DNA from: Vibrio rumoiensis
Lineage (GTDB): Bacteria; Pseudomonadota; Gammaproteobacteria; Enterobacterales; Vibrionaceae
Length of the DNA stretch: 64,000 bases
Direction: 5' to 3'
Assembly (NCBI RefSeq): GCF_002218045.2
Contig: NZ_AP018686.1
Location: 1,054,001-1,118,000, forward strand
Below the pieces are notes generated by a model. That model ran no database searches. It worked only from the letters and a program-made list of their open reading frames with translations, and had not been told where the DNA came from. This document shows positions 34,865-41,906 of the stretch, piece by piece. The first letter of the stretch is position 1; every line of letters starts with the position of its first letter. Both the position numbers and the translations under genes were made by a program.

Positions 34865-36544
34865 ATGCCTTGTTTCACCCCTTTTACTGCTGATGTTTCT
34901 GATATCGACTTACCAGCAAAATTCACCTTTCCATTTTGCTATGAGCCTCATCCACTAAGCCAAATTGCCGCCAAGCAATTACAACAGCATCTACAGTCAC
35001 AAACCGATTGGCAACATGATTTTGGGTTTAGTGATAACAGTAAAGCCGCCGGAAAAATGTTTGGTGTGCTGGTTGTGAAAAACGCTCAAGGACAACTCGG
35101 TTTTTTATCAGCCTTTTCAGGCAAACTGGCAGACCAAAACCATCTGCCATATTTCGTGCCCCCTGTGTTTGATATGCTCACTGAAGGCAGTTTTTTTCTT
35201 GAGGGTACCGCCCCCATCAATGCCATCAACCATCAAATCAAACAGCTTGAAGAAGATCCCGAACTTGCCTTGTTACAGCAAACCATTCGTGATTTTAAAC
35301 AGCAAGCCCAGCAAGAGATGGAAGCGTTACGTCTGTCTATTGTCGACAGTCGCAAACAAAGAAAAGCATTAAGAAAACAAGCTGAAGCGAACTTGCAAGG
35401 CGAAGCATTACAAACCATCTTTGACGAGCTAGGCAAACAAAGCGTGGCCGAAAAAGCACAGCAAAGACATCTCAAAGCGCATTGGTTAGATCAAATAGAA
35501 CAAGCAGAACAACAATGGCAGAAAAAAATCGATGTGATCGAGCAATTAAAGCAAGACCGCAAACAACAATCTGCCAAGTTACAACAAAAGCTGTTTGCTC
35601 AGTACCAATTTCTCAATCAAGCTCAGCAGTCAAAATCACTGCTCGATATTTTCAATACCACTGCTAATCCTACGCCACCAGCTGGCTCAGGTGAATGCGC
35701 CGCGCCTAAACTGCTGCAATATGCTTTCGCGCACGGCTTAACGCCCGTTTGTTTAGCTGAATTTTGGTGGGGCGCCTCACCGAAATCCGAAATTCGTCAG
35801 CACAAAAAATACTACCCAGCTTGCCAAAGTAAGTGTCAGCCTATTCTTTCTCACATGTTAGAAGGCATCACTCTGGACGAAAACCCACTACTTAAAAATC
35901 ACGCGCAAGGTAAAGAACTCGACATCATTTACCAAGATGAAGCGATCGTGGTCGTCAACAAACCGGCGGAATTTTTATCGGTTCCCGGCGTCAATGTCAG
36001 CGACTCCGCCTACACCCGCTTGCAAACCTTATTTCCCGATGTTGAAGGCCCTTTTGTGTTGCATCGATTAGATATGTCGACTTCCGGCCTGCTGGTTTTT
36101 GCGCTTACCAAACGTGCCAATAAAAGCTTGCAAAAGCAGTTCATCACACGCGGTGTCGAAAAGAGATATGTGGCGTTATTAGATGGTGAGTTAGCTGATC
36201 AACAAGGTGAGATTAATCTACCGCTGCGTGGAGACTTAGAAGACCGTCCAAGACAAATGGTGTGTTTTGAGCATGGCAAACCAGCGCAAACCCATTGGCA
36301 ACTGATCGAAACAACAGATCACAATGGCCAGCCTAAAAGCAAAGTCTACCTGTATCCGAAAACAGGCCGCACCCATCAACTACGAGTCCATTGTGCTCAT
36401 CAAGATGGCTTAAATATGCCGATTACTGGTGATGATCTCTATGGTGAAAAAGCCAATCGCCTGCATTTACATGCACAACAATTGGCATTTGATCATCCTT
36501 ATACGAAACAAAGAATGGTATTTGAAGTTGAGGCTGAGTTTTAA
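34865..36544 (+). CDS. Long RluA-family pseudouridine synthase
   Basis: A 559-residue RNA pseudouridine synthase. The C-terminal RluA catalytic domain (about 345-559) has the active Asp403 in HRLDMSTSGLLVFA, followed by VEKRYVALL and KTGRTHQLRVHC. The long N-terminal part holds a glutamine-rich coiled coil (about 120-255) and a Cys-containing segment, SGECAAPKLLQYAFAHGL and YYPACQSKCQPIL, unlike the S4 domain of standard RluA/RluD. Similar long forms exist in other Vibrio and Shewanella. The RNA target is not known. It stands alone with its own terminator. Confidence 0.88.
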   Translation: MPCFTPFTADVSDIDLPAKFTFPFCYEPHPLSQIAAKQLQQHLQSQTDWQHDFGFSDNSKAAGKMFGVLVVKNAQGQLGFLSAFSGKLADQNHLPYFVPPVFDMLTEGSFFLEGTAPINAINHQIKQLEEDPELALLQQTIRDFKQQAQQEMEALRLSIVDSRKQRKALRKQAEANLQGEALQTIFDELGKQSVAEKAQQRHLKAHWLDQIEQAEQQWQKKIDVIEQLKQDRKQQSAKLQQKLFAQYQFLNQAQQSKSLLDIFNTTANPTPPAGSGECAAPKLLQYAFAHGLTPVCLAEFWWGASPKSEIRQHKKYYPACQSKCQPILSHMLEGITLDENPLLKNHAQGKELDIIYQDEAIVVVNKPAEFLSVPGVNVSDSAYTRLQTLFPDVEGPFVLHRLDMSTSGLLVFALTKRANKSLQKQFITRGVEKRYVALLDGELADQQGEINLPLRGDLEDRPRQMVCFEHGKPAQTHWQLIETTDHNGQPKSKVYLYPKTGRTHQLRVHCAHQDGLNMPITGDDLYGEKANRLHLHAQQLAFDHPYTKQRMVFEVEAEF

Positions 36545-36609
36545 GCAACATGAATAAAAACCTTGCTTCATTATTTAAGTAAACCAGACAAAATTAAATT
36601 AGAAACATT

Positions 36610-36650
36610 AAGCCCCATGATAATAACAATACATCATGGGGCTTTATTAT
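36610..36650. terminator. Terminator after the pseudouridine synthase gene
   Basis: AAGCCCCATGAT and ATCATGGGGCTT form a 12-bp stem with a 12-nt loop, followed by TATTATTTAT. The A/T-rich flank on the other side lets it serve the convergent acetyltransferase too. Confidence 0.8.
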
Positions 36651-36666
36651 TTATCCAACGTTACGA

Positions 36667-37224
36667 TTAATCATCGATGGTTATTTGGCGAATCAACTTC
36701 GCTGGTGTACCACCATAAAGACAATCCGGTGGCACATCTTTCGTTACCACAGAATTAGCAGCAATCACAGAACGTGCCCCAATGGTGACACCTTGTAAAA
36801 TAACGCTATTACCGCCAATCCAAACATCATCTTCCACCACAATCGGTTTACTAAAAGTTTCCCAACGACGGCGGCTTTCAAAATCAAGGGAATGACTGGC
36901 AGTATAAAACTGAACATTAGGCCCAATTAATACATGGTCACCAATGATGATCGGAGCGTTATCTAACATGACCACATTCATGTTCAAAAACGTCTGCTTA
37001 CCTATCGAAATCGGTTTGCCGAATTCACATTGAAATGGCGGAGTAATAATACTCTCTTCACCAAACTGACCAAGCATTTCACTCACAATGGCTTGTTGTT
37101 CTGGAATGGTAATCGATTGATTTAGTTGCAGCTTCAATTGAGCTGTTTTTGTGCGTACTTCTGAAATACTGGCATCCATGCCATCGAAATCCTCTCCTTG
37201 CAGCATTTTTTCAAATTCAGTCAT
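36667..37224 (-). CDS. Maltose/galactoside O-acetyltransferase-like protein
   Basis: A 185-residue left-handed beta-helix (hexapeptide repeat) acetyltransferase of the Maa/LacA/NodL group. The N-terminal MTEFEKMLQGEDFDGMD cap, the FYTASHSLD catalytic His and the repeats VWIGGNSVILQGVTIGARS are visible. The ATG at 37224 suits the Maa start; the frame is open to 37260. It acetylates sugars with acetyl-CoA; the acceptor is unknown. Confidence 0.9.
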   Translation of the reverse strand: MTEFEKMLQGEDFDGMDASISEVRTKTAQLKLQLNQSITIPEQQAIVSEMLGQFGEESIITPPFQCEFGKPISIGKQTFLNMNVVMLDNAPIIIGDHVLIGPNVQFYTASHSLDFESRRRWETFSKPIVVEDDVWIGGNSVILQGVTIGARSVIAANSVVTKDVPPDCLYGGTPAKLIRQITIDD

Positions 37225-37302
37225 GATGATTCTCATTTTGCAGAGTGGATGAAATGACATTTAGAGTAACGAAATTCACCATAAAAGACAGCCCAGACAT
37301 CA

Positions 37303-37337
37303 CAAAAAAAACCAGCAACCTTTATGGCTACTGGTTA
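37303..37337 (-). terminator. Probable terminator of gcvT
   Basis: On the minus strand AACCAGTAGCC and GGTTGCTGGTT pair imperfectly and are followed by TTTTTTTG. It lies about 60 bp past the gcvT stop. Confidence 0.65.
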
Positions 37338-37394
37338 TGTTTTTTAGTGCTGTACTCGCTTAAAGATTGGCGATCTTAGCGTGAGTCTTTAACA

Positions 37395-38519
37395 CTAGCC
37401 TCGGTAATAACGCTGTGGCACAAACGGCATTTTTTCTACGGTCATTGGCAATTTCTTACCACGTACATCAGCAAAAATCTCCGTGCCAATTGCCGCAAAT
37501 TCGGTCGCCACATACGCCATTGATACTGGTTTACCGGCAGTAGGCCCCGCAGTACCACTTGTCACTATGCCAATCTCATTATCTTGCGCATCAAACAACT
37601 TGCAGCCTTCACGAACCGGCGCTTTGGTTTGACCCACTAAGCCAACACGCTTACGAGCCACATCTTTGGTTTCGATTTGTTTTAAGATGATATCCGCACC
37701 AGGGAAGCCACCAGCACGCTCACCATCTGCGCGGCGTGGTTTGCTAATGCCCCACAACAAGCTCGCTTCAACCGGCGTGGTGGTGGTATCCAGATCATGG
37801 CCATAAAGACATAAACCACACTCTAAACGCAATGAATCACGCGCGCCTAAACCAATCCATTCTACTTCTTCGCACGCCGTCAGTTTATTGGCCAATTCGA
37901 CTGCTTGAACACTTGGAACTGAGATTTCATAACCATCTTCACCGGTATAACCTGAGCGGCTAACGATGCACTCAACACCATCAATCTCAAGCACTTTGAC
38001 ATCCATAAACAGCATGTCGGCAACTTGTGGCTGAAAACGTGCCAGCACTTCTGCCGCTTTTGGGCCTTGCAGCGCCAATAAAGCACGGTCTTCAATCACT
38101 TCAAGCTCAACACCTTGCGGTAGGTTTGCTTGCAGATGAGCAATATCTTGCGCTTTACATGCCGCGTTCACCACGACAAATAAATGATCACCAAGGTTGG
38201 CCACCATAAGATCATCCATGATGCCGCCTTGCTCATTGGTAAAAAACGCATAACGCTGTTTACCCGATGGCAGATCAATAATATCAACCGGCACTAATGC
38301 TTCTAACGCCGCCGCGGCTCCTTCACCTTTTAAGCGCAATTGCCCCATGTGAGATACATCAAAAAGCCCAGCCGCATCACGAGTATGCAAGTGTTCTTTT
38401 TTCACCCCAAGTGGATATTGAACAGGCATATCATAGCCTGCAAATGGCACCATTTTCGCACCAGCTTCTAGATGAACCGCATGTAACGGTGTTTTCAAAC
38501 ATGTGTCTTGATCGGTCAT
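37395..38519 (-). CDS. gcvT: Glycine cleavage system aminomethyltransferase (T protein)
   Basis: A 374-residue tetrahydrofolate-dependent aminomethyltransferase that releases ammonia from the H-protein-bound intermediate. Signatures are KMVPFAGYDMPVQYP (about 18-32), AAGLFDVSHMGQLRL, the folate region SRSGYTGEDGYEI and the C-terminal SMAYV. Length and start (MTDQDTCLKTPLHAVH) are normal. It lies 66 bp downstream of the AGCS symporter on the same strand, so the two are probably co-transcribed, apart from gcvH-gcvP, which run the other way. Confidence 0.96.
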   Translation of the reverse strand: MTDQDTCLKTPLHAVHLEAGAKMVPFAGYDMPVQYPLGVKKEHLHTRDAAGLFDVSHMGQLRLKGEGAAAALEALVPVDIIDLPSGKQRYAFFTNEQGGIMDDLMVANLGDHLFVVVNAACKAQDIAHLQANLPQGVELEVIEDRALLALQGPKAAEVLARFQPQVADMLFMDVKVLEIDGVECIVSRSGYTGEDGYEISVPSVQAVELANKLTACEEVEWIGLGARDSLRLECGLCLYGHDLDTTTTPVEASLLWGISKPRRADGERAGGFPGADIILKQIETKDVARKRVGLVGQTKAPVREGCKLFDAQDNEIGIVTSGTAGPTAGKPVSMAYVATEFAAIGTEIFADVRGKKLPMTVEKMPFVPQRYYRG

Positions 38520-38585
38520 TTATCCTCCATCGGGCTTTCGCCTACATTAATACCAATCACAAAAACGAACGGATTCGCTTATGAG

Positions 38586-39947
38586 TTAATCTGTGGTTTC
38601 TTTGATAGTGACATCTTTCCCTGCGAAATAGTCACGCGTTAATTTAAATACCACTGGGCTCAGTAATATCAGTGCAATCAAGTTTGGAATCGCCATCATG
38701 GCATTCATGGTGTCGGCCAATAGCCAAATAAAGTTCAATGAGCTCATCGCCCCAACTGGCACCGCTAAAACCCAGACAATACGAAATGGTTTAATCGCCT
38801 TCGTACCAAATAGGAATTGGACACATTTCTCACAGTAAAAGCTCCAGCCTAAAATCGTGGTAAAGGCAAAAATAGCCAAAGCAATCGCCACAATCACATT
38901 GCCGAATGAGAATGTGCTAGCAAACGCACTTGAGGTTAATGATGCTCCGGTTTCACCCGACATCCACTCACCAGACAAAATGATCGCAAAGCCCGTGATT
39001 GAACAAACAATGATGGTATCAATGAAGGTACCCAACATCGCAACCAAACCTTGCTTCACCGGATTTTTAGTTTTTGCCGCCGCGTGAGCAATCGGTGCCG
39101 AGCCTAAACCGGCTTCATTGGAAAAAACACCACGTGCCACACCAAAACGAATGGCGGCCCAAACCGCTGCCCCTGCAAAACCACCTTGCGCCGCTACTGG
39201 GCTAAAGGCACTTTCGATGATCAAAGCAAACGCCGCCGGAATATCGGAAATATGGGCAATCATGACACCTAAACCAGCCACGATATAAAACAGCGCCATC
39301 AAAGGAACCAATTTTCCTGCCACTTCAGAAATACGCTTGATACCACCAATAAGAACCAGACCAACCAGTACCATCATCACAAGGCCAGTTACCATAGGTG
39401 ACACACCAAAGTTACTATCCAGTGCATCGGCAACCGAGTTTGCTTGCACGCCATTACCAATACCAAAACCAGCAATCGCGCCAAAAATGGCGAATAGCGT
39501 ACCTAGCCATGCCCACTTTTTCGATAAACCATTTTTGATGTAATACATCGGCCCGCCGACATAGTTACCATGTTCATCTTTTTCACGATAAGTCACCGCA
39601 CACACGGCTTCTGAATACTTGGTTGCCATACCAACTAACGCGGTACACCACATCCAAAATAAAGCGCCAGGGCCGCCAAGTGCAATCGCCGTCGCCACAC
39701 CGGCAATATTACCAGTACCAATGGTGGCAGAGAGTGAGGTCATCAACGCATTGAAAGGGGTGATATCCCCTTCCGATGAACTAGTACGCCCATTCCATAA
39801 CAATTTAAAGCCTTGTGGCAGTTTTAAAATTGGCATAAATCTTAGACCGAGCATTAAAAACAGCCCAACCCCTAAAATCATCACCAACATAGGGACACCC
39901 CAGACGACCCCATTAATAGCAGAAACAAAATTGGTTAACGCTTCCAT
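38586..39947 (-). CDS. Sodium:alanine/glycine symporter (AGCS family)
   Basis: A 453-residue inner-membrane Na+-coupled transporter with about ten or more helices. AGCS signatures are SATIGTGNIAGVATAIALGG (about 71-90), KYSEAVCAVTYRE and FSNEAGLGSAPIAHAAA. It probably brings glycine or alanine to the glycine cleavage system: it lies directly upstream of gcvT on the same strand and is divergent from the XRE-cupin regulator by about 200 bp. In V. cholerae, a member of this family lies under a glycine riboswitch; none was seen here. Confidence 0.93.
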   Translation of the reverse strand: MEALTNFVSAINGVVWGVPMLVMILGVGLFLMLGLRFMPILKLPQGFKLLWNGRTSSSEGDITPFNALMTSLSATIGTGNIAGVATAIALGGPGALFWMWCTALVGMATKYSEAVCAVTYREKDEHGNYVGGPMYYIKNGLSKKWAWLGTLFAIFGAIAGFGIGNGVQANSVADALDSNFGVSPMVTGLVMMVLVGLVLIGGIKRISEVAGKLVPLMALFYIVAGLGVMIAHISDIPAAFALIIESAFSPVAAQGGFAGAAVWAAIRFGVARGVFSNEAGLGSAPIAHAAAKTKNPVKQGLVAMLGTFIDTIIVCSITGFAIILSGEWMSGETGASLTSSAFASTFSFGNVIVAIALAIFAFTTILGWSFYCEKCVQFLFGTKAIKPFRIVWVLAVPVGAMSSLNFIWLLADTMNAMMAIPNLIALILLSPVVFKLTRDYFAGKDVTIKETTD

Positions 39948-40146
39948 GTGAAATCCTTTAATTATTGATTTTTATACTCAAAAAATGAGTATCAGATGGA
40001 TTCAACCACGCTTACAAAAACAACTCCATAGATAAAGCATTGGCCTGAACGAATTCATCATAAACATGAAAAAACGATCGTACCTAGTAAGAATCATAAA
40101 AGTGTGAAAAAACACTCACATTTGTAACAAATAAACAACATTGTAC

Positions 40147-40770
40147 TTATTTAGACGTCACCCACAGTATTAATGCATCGTCCTCACTGACTGAAATCAA
40201 GGTGTGTCCCATGCTGGCATCGTAGTACACGCTATCGCCTTGCTTTAATTCAACCGGCTCATAAAATTCACAATAAAAACGCACTTCGCCTTCTAGCACT
40301 AATAAAAACTCTTCCCCATCATGACGAATCCATTCTTGGTAATCATCAAAACTGCGAGAACGAATTCGGCTCTTAAACGGCACCATTTTCTTATTAGATA
40401 ATTGGGTTGCCAGTAATTCATGTTCATAAGTGGTGGTAGGATGCGGCTTGCCTTCTCCGGCTAACGTAATATCACGTCGACCGACCGCACTGGCTTGTTT
40501 TGGCGGTTCAAAAATTTGCGGAATGGGCATATCAAGCCCGGTGGCGAGCTTTTGTAATGCTTGAAACGTGGGGGAAATTTGTTCGTTTTCAATTTTAGAT
40601 AACGTTGAACGCGCCAACCCTGTTCGCTTACTCGCTTCTTCTAACGTTAACCCCATCTGCAAGCGAATATCTTTTAACCGCTGTCCAAGGTTAAGTGGCG
40701 TGAGTGTTTGTTCAGGATCGTCTGACTGAAACGTCATCTGCTTATTTACTAATTCACTTTTTACACTCAC
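40147..40770 (-). CDS. XRE-family regulator with C-terminal cupin domain
   Basis: A 207-residue regulator of the PuuR-like group: an HTH_3 domain (LGQRLKDIRLQMGLTLEEAS, SRTGLARSTLSKIENEQISP region, about 27-80), then a cupin_2 sensor domain (EEFLLVLEGEVRFYCEFYEPV, about 150-195). It lies between the AGCS symporter and the divergent gcvH. In Vibrio an XRE-cupin gene is regularly linked to gcv genes, so it probably responds to glycine or a related metabolite (inference). Confidence 0.9.
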   Translation of the reverse strand: MSVKSELVNKQMTFQSDDPEQTLTPLNLGQRLKDIRLQMGLTLEEASKRTGLARSTLSKIENEQISPTFQALQKLATGLDMPIPQIFEPPKQASAVGRRDITLAGEGKPHPTTTYEHELLATQLSNKKMVPFKSRIRSRSFDDYQEWIRHDGEEFLLVLEGEVRFYCEFYEPVELKQGDSVYYDASMGHTLISVSEDDALILWVTSK

Positions 40771-41214
40771 CGATGTCCCCTATCGTACGCTATCCATTTT
40801 TCGTCGCTTTAACATCAAGATAATTCGCCTGAGAAGCAAACGATTGCCAATTCAGTCTACCGATTCAAAATCGTAGAGAAAAGAGAAACTATTTCCTAAA
40901 AGGTGCGGTAGGTAACAAAAATGGAAATCTTGTTTCTTATAGGAAACTTTTGGTTGAATAATCTACGGGCGAAAAGTATGTTATTGGTAATCGCATACAA
41001 GAATGGTAAAGGCTCGGCAGAGAAATTTATCTCTTAGCTTATACCCAAAGTAATTGGCGTTGCAGTGAAGCGTCAAGTACGAAGGGTCGCCGTTCTTTTT
41101 AAATACACATTCAGTGACTACACTAAAAACGCAATTGACTTCCCAGCCCAAAGGCAAACGATTGCGCAATAAGTTATTGATGAGAAAAACTTTCTATTTT
41201 CAGGAGCAAATAAA
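40771..41214. other. Regulatory region between XRE-cupin gene and gcvH
   Basis: This 444-bp divergent region holds no gene. GTTTCTTATAGGAAAC (40932-40947) is a palindrome-like site and GAAACTATTTCCTAA (40885-40899) resembles it, giving candidate operators for the XRE-cupin regulator. A truncated palindromic repeat lies at 41040-41088. I found no glycine riboswitch consensus (the GGAGAG and CCGAAGGAGCAA elements are absent). Confidence 0.45.
41040..41088. repeat. Dispersed palindromic repeat, copy 4 (truncated)
   Basis: TATACCCAAAGTAATTGGCG and GTCAAGTACGAAGGGT are the two arms with the middle missing (49 bp). It lies in the gcvH promoter region. Confidence 0.7.
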
Positions 41215-41595
41215 ATGGACATGACTCTAAAATTTACCGAAAGCCACGAATGGGTTCGTGATAATGGTGACGGTACGGTAACCATCGGTATTTCTGAGCA
41301 CGCACAAGAAATGCTAGGTGATGTGGTGTTTGTTGATCTACCAGAAGTCGGTGACACCATCGATGCCGGAGATAGTTTTTCTTTAGTGGAGTCAGTTAAG
41401 GCTGCCTCTGACATTTATGCCCCTGTCACTGGCGAAATCGTTGAAATTAACGAAGAGCTAGAAGATAGCCCAGAACTTATCAATAGTGAGTCTTATGAAG
41501 GCGGTTGGATTGTCAAAGTGAAATTGGATGACGCATCTGAATTAGACAACCTACAAGATGCAGAAGACTACCTAGCGAGTATTGAAGAAGACTAA
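41215..41595 (+). CDS. gcvH: Glycine cleavage system H protein
   Basis: A 126-residue lipoyl carrier protein. The lipoylated Lys62 is in LVESVKAASDIYAPVTG, and the N-terminal FTESHEWVRDNGDG is a family signature. A CAGGAGC ribosome site precedes the ATG. It is followed after 311 bp by gcvP on the same strand; the gap holds dispersed repeats. Confidence 0.96.
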   Translation: MDMTLKFTESHEWVRDNGDGTVTIGISEHAQEMLGDVVFVDLPEVGDTIDAGDSFSLVESVKAASDIYAPVTGEIVEINEELEDSPELINSESYEGGWIVKVKLDDASELDNLQDAEDYLASIEED

Positions 41596-41906
41596 AAGAT
41601 AGTTGCGAGAGCCGAGTGCGCTTCGCTTCGAGCTGCGAGAAAAAGATGGTTTCGAGTTGCGTGTGACGTGCTGCGAGAAACAGCAAAAGAAACGTCATCC
41701 TGAAAAGCGACGTAGGAGCGCAGTTCAGGATCTCCGACAGCAAGTGACAAATCGATTGAGTTTCCACTCGCTTTAAGAGGTGTCCGTGTCTCGTGACTAG
41801 GACGCTTCGAGACACGAGTAACGAGAAGCGCAGCGCCCGAAAATCGAATCTACATTCCAAAAGTCAGCTTTTATTCGCTGGCTTTTACTTTAATTCAGGT
41901 AGCACC
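41596..41906 (+). repeat. Repeat-rich gap between gcvH and gcvP
   Basis: This 311-bp gap has no gene. It contains CGAG/CTCG-type repeats (41600-41660; 41785-41830, TCTCGTGACT and CGAGACACGAGTAACGAG) and a hairpin TCCTGAA...TTCAGGA (41698-41731, core GTCATCCTGAA/TTCAGGATCTC) of a type common in Vibrionaceae intergenic regions. The gap may lower gcvP expression relative to gcvH. Confidence 0.55.

Noticed and set aside
40098..40122. CRP-like TGTGA...TCACA upstream of the XRE-cupin gene's neighbour
   Set aside because: The spacer between the half-sites is 8 bp rather than 6, so it does not match the CRP site.
38520..41214. Glycine riboswitch near the AGCS symporter, gcvT or gcvH
   Set aside because: I looked for the conserved GGAGAG and CCGAAGGAGCAA elements on both strands upstream of each gene and found none; a covariance search would decide.
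41513..41860. Minus-strand ORF over the gcvH-gcvP gap
   Set aside because: It lies in repeats and overlaps gcvH; composition reflects the repeat, not a protein.
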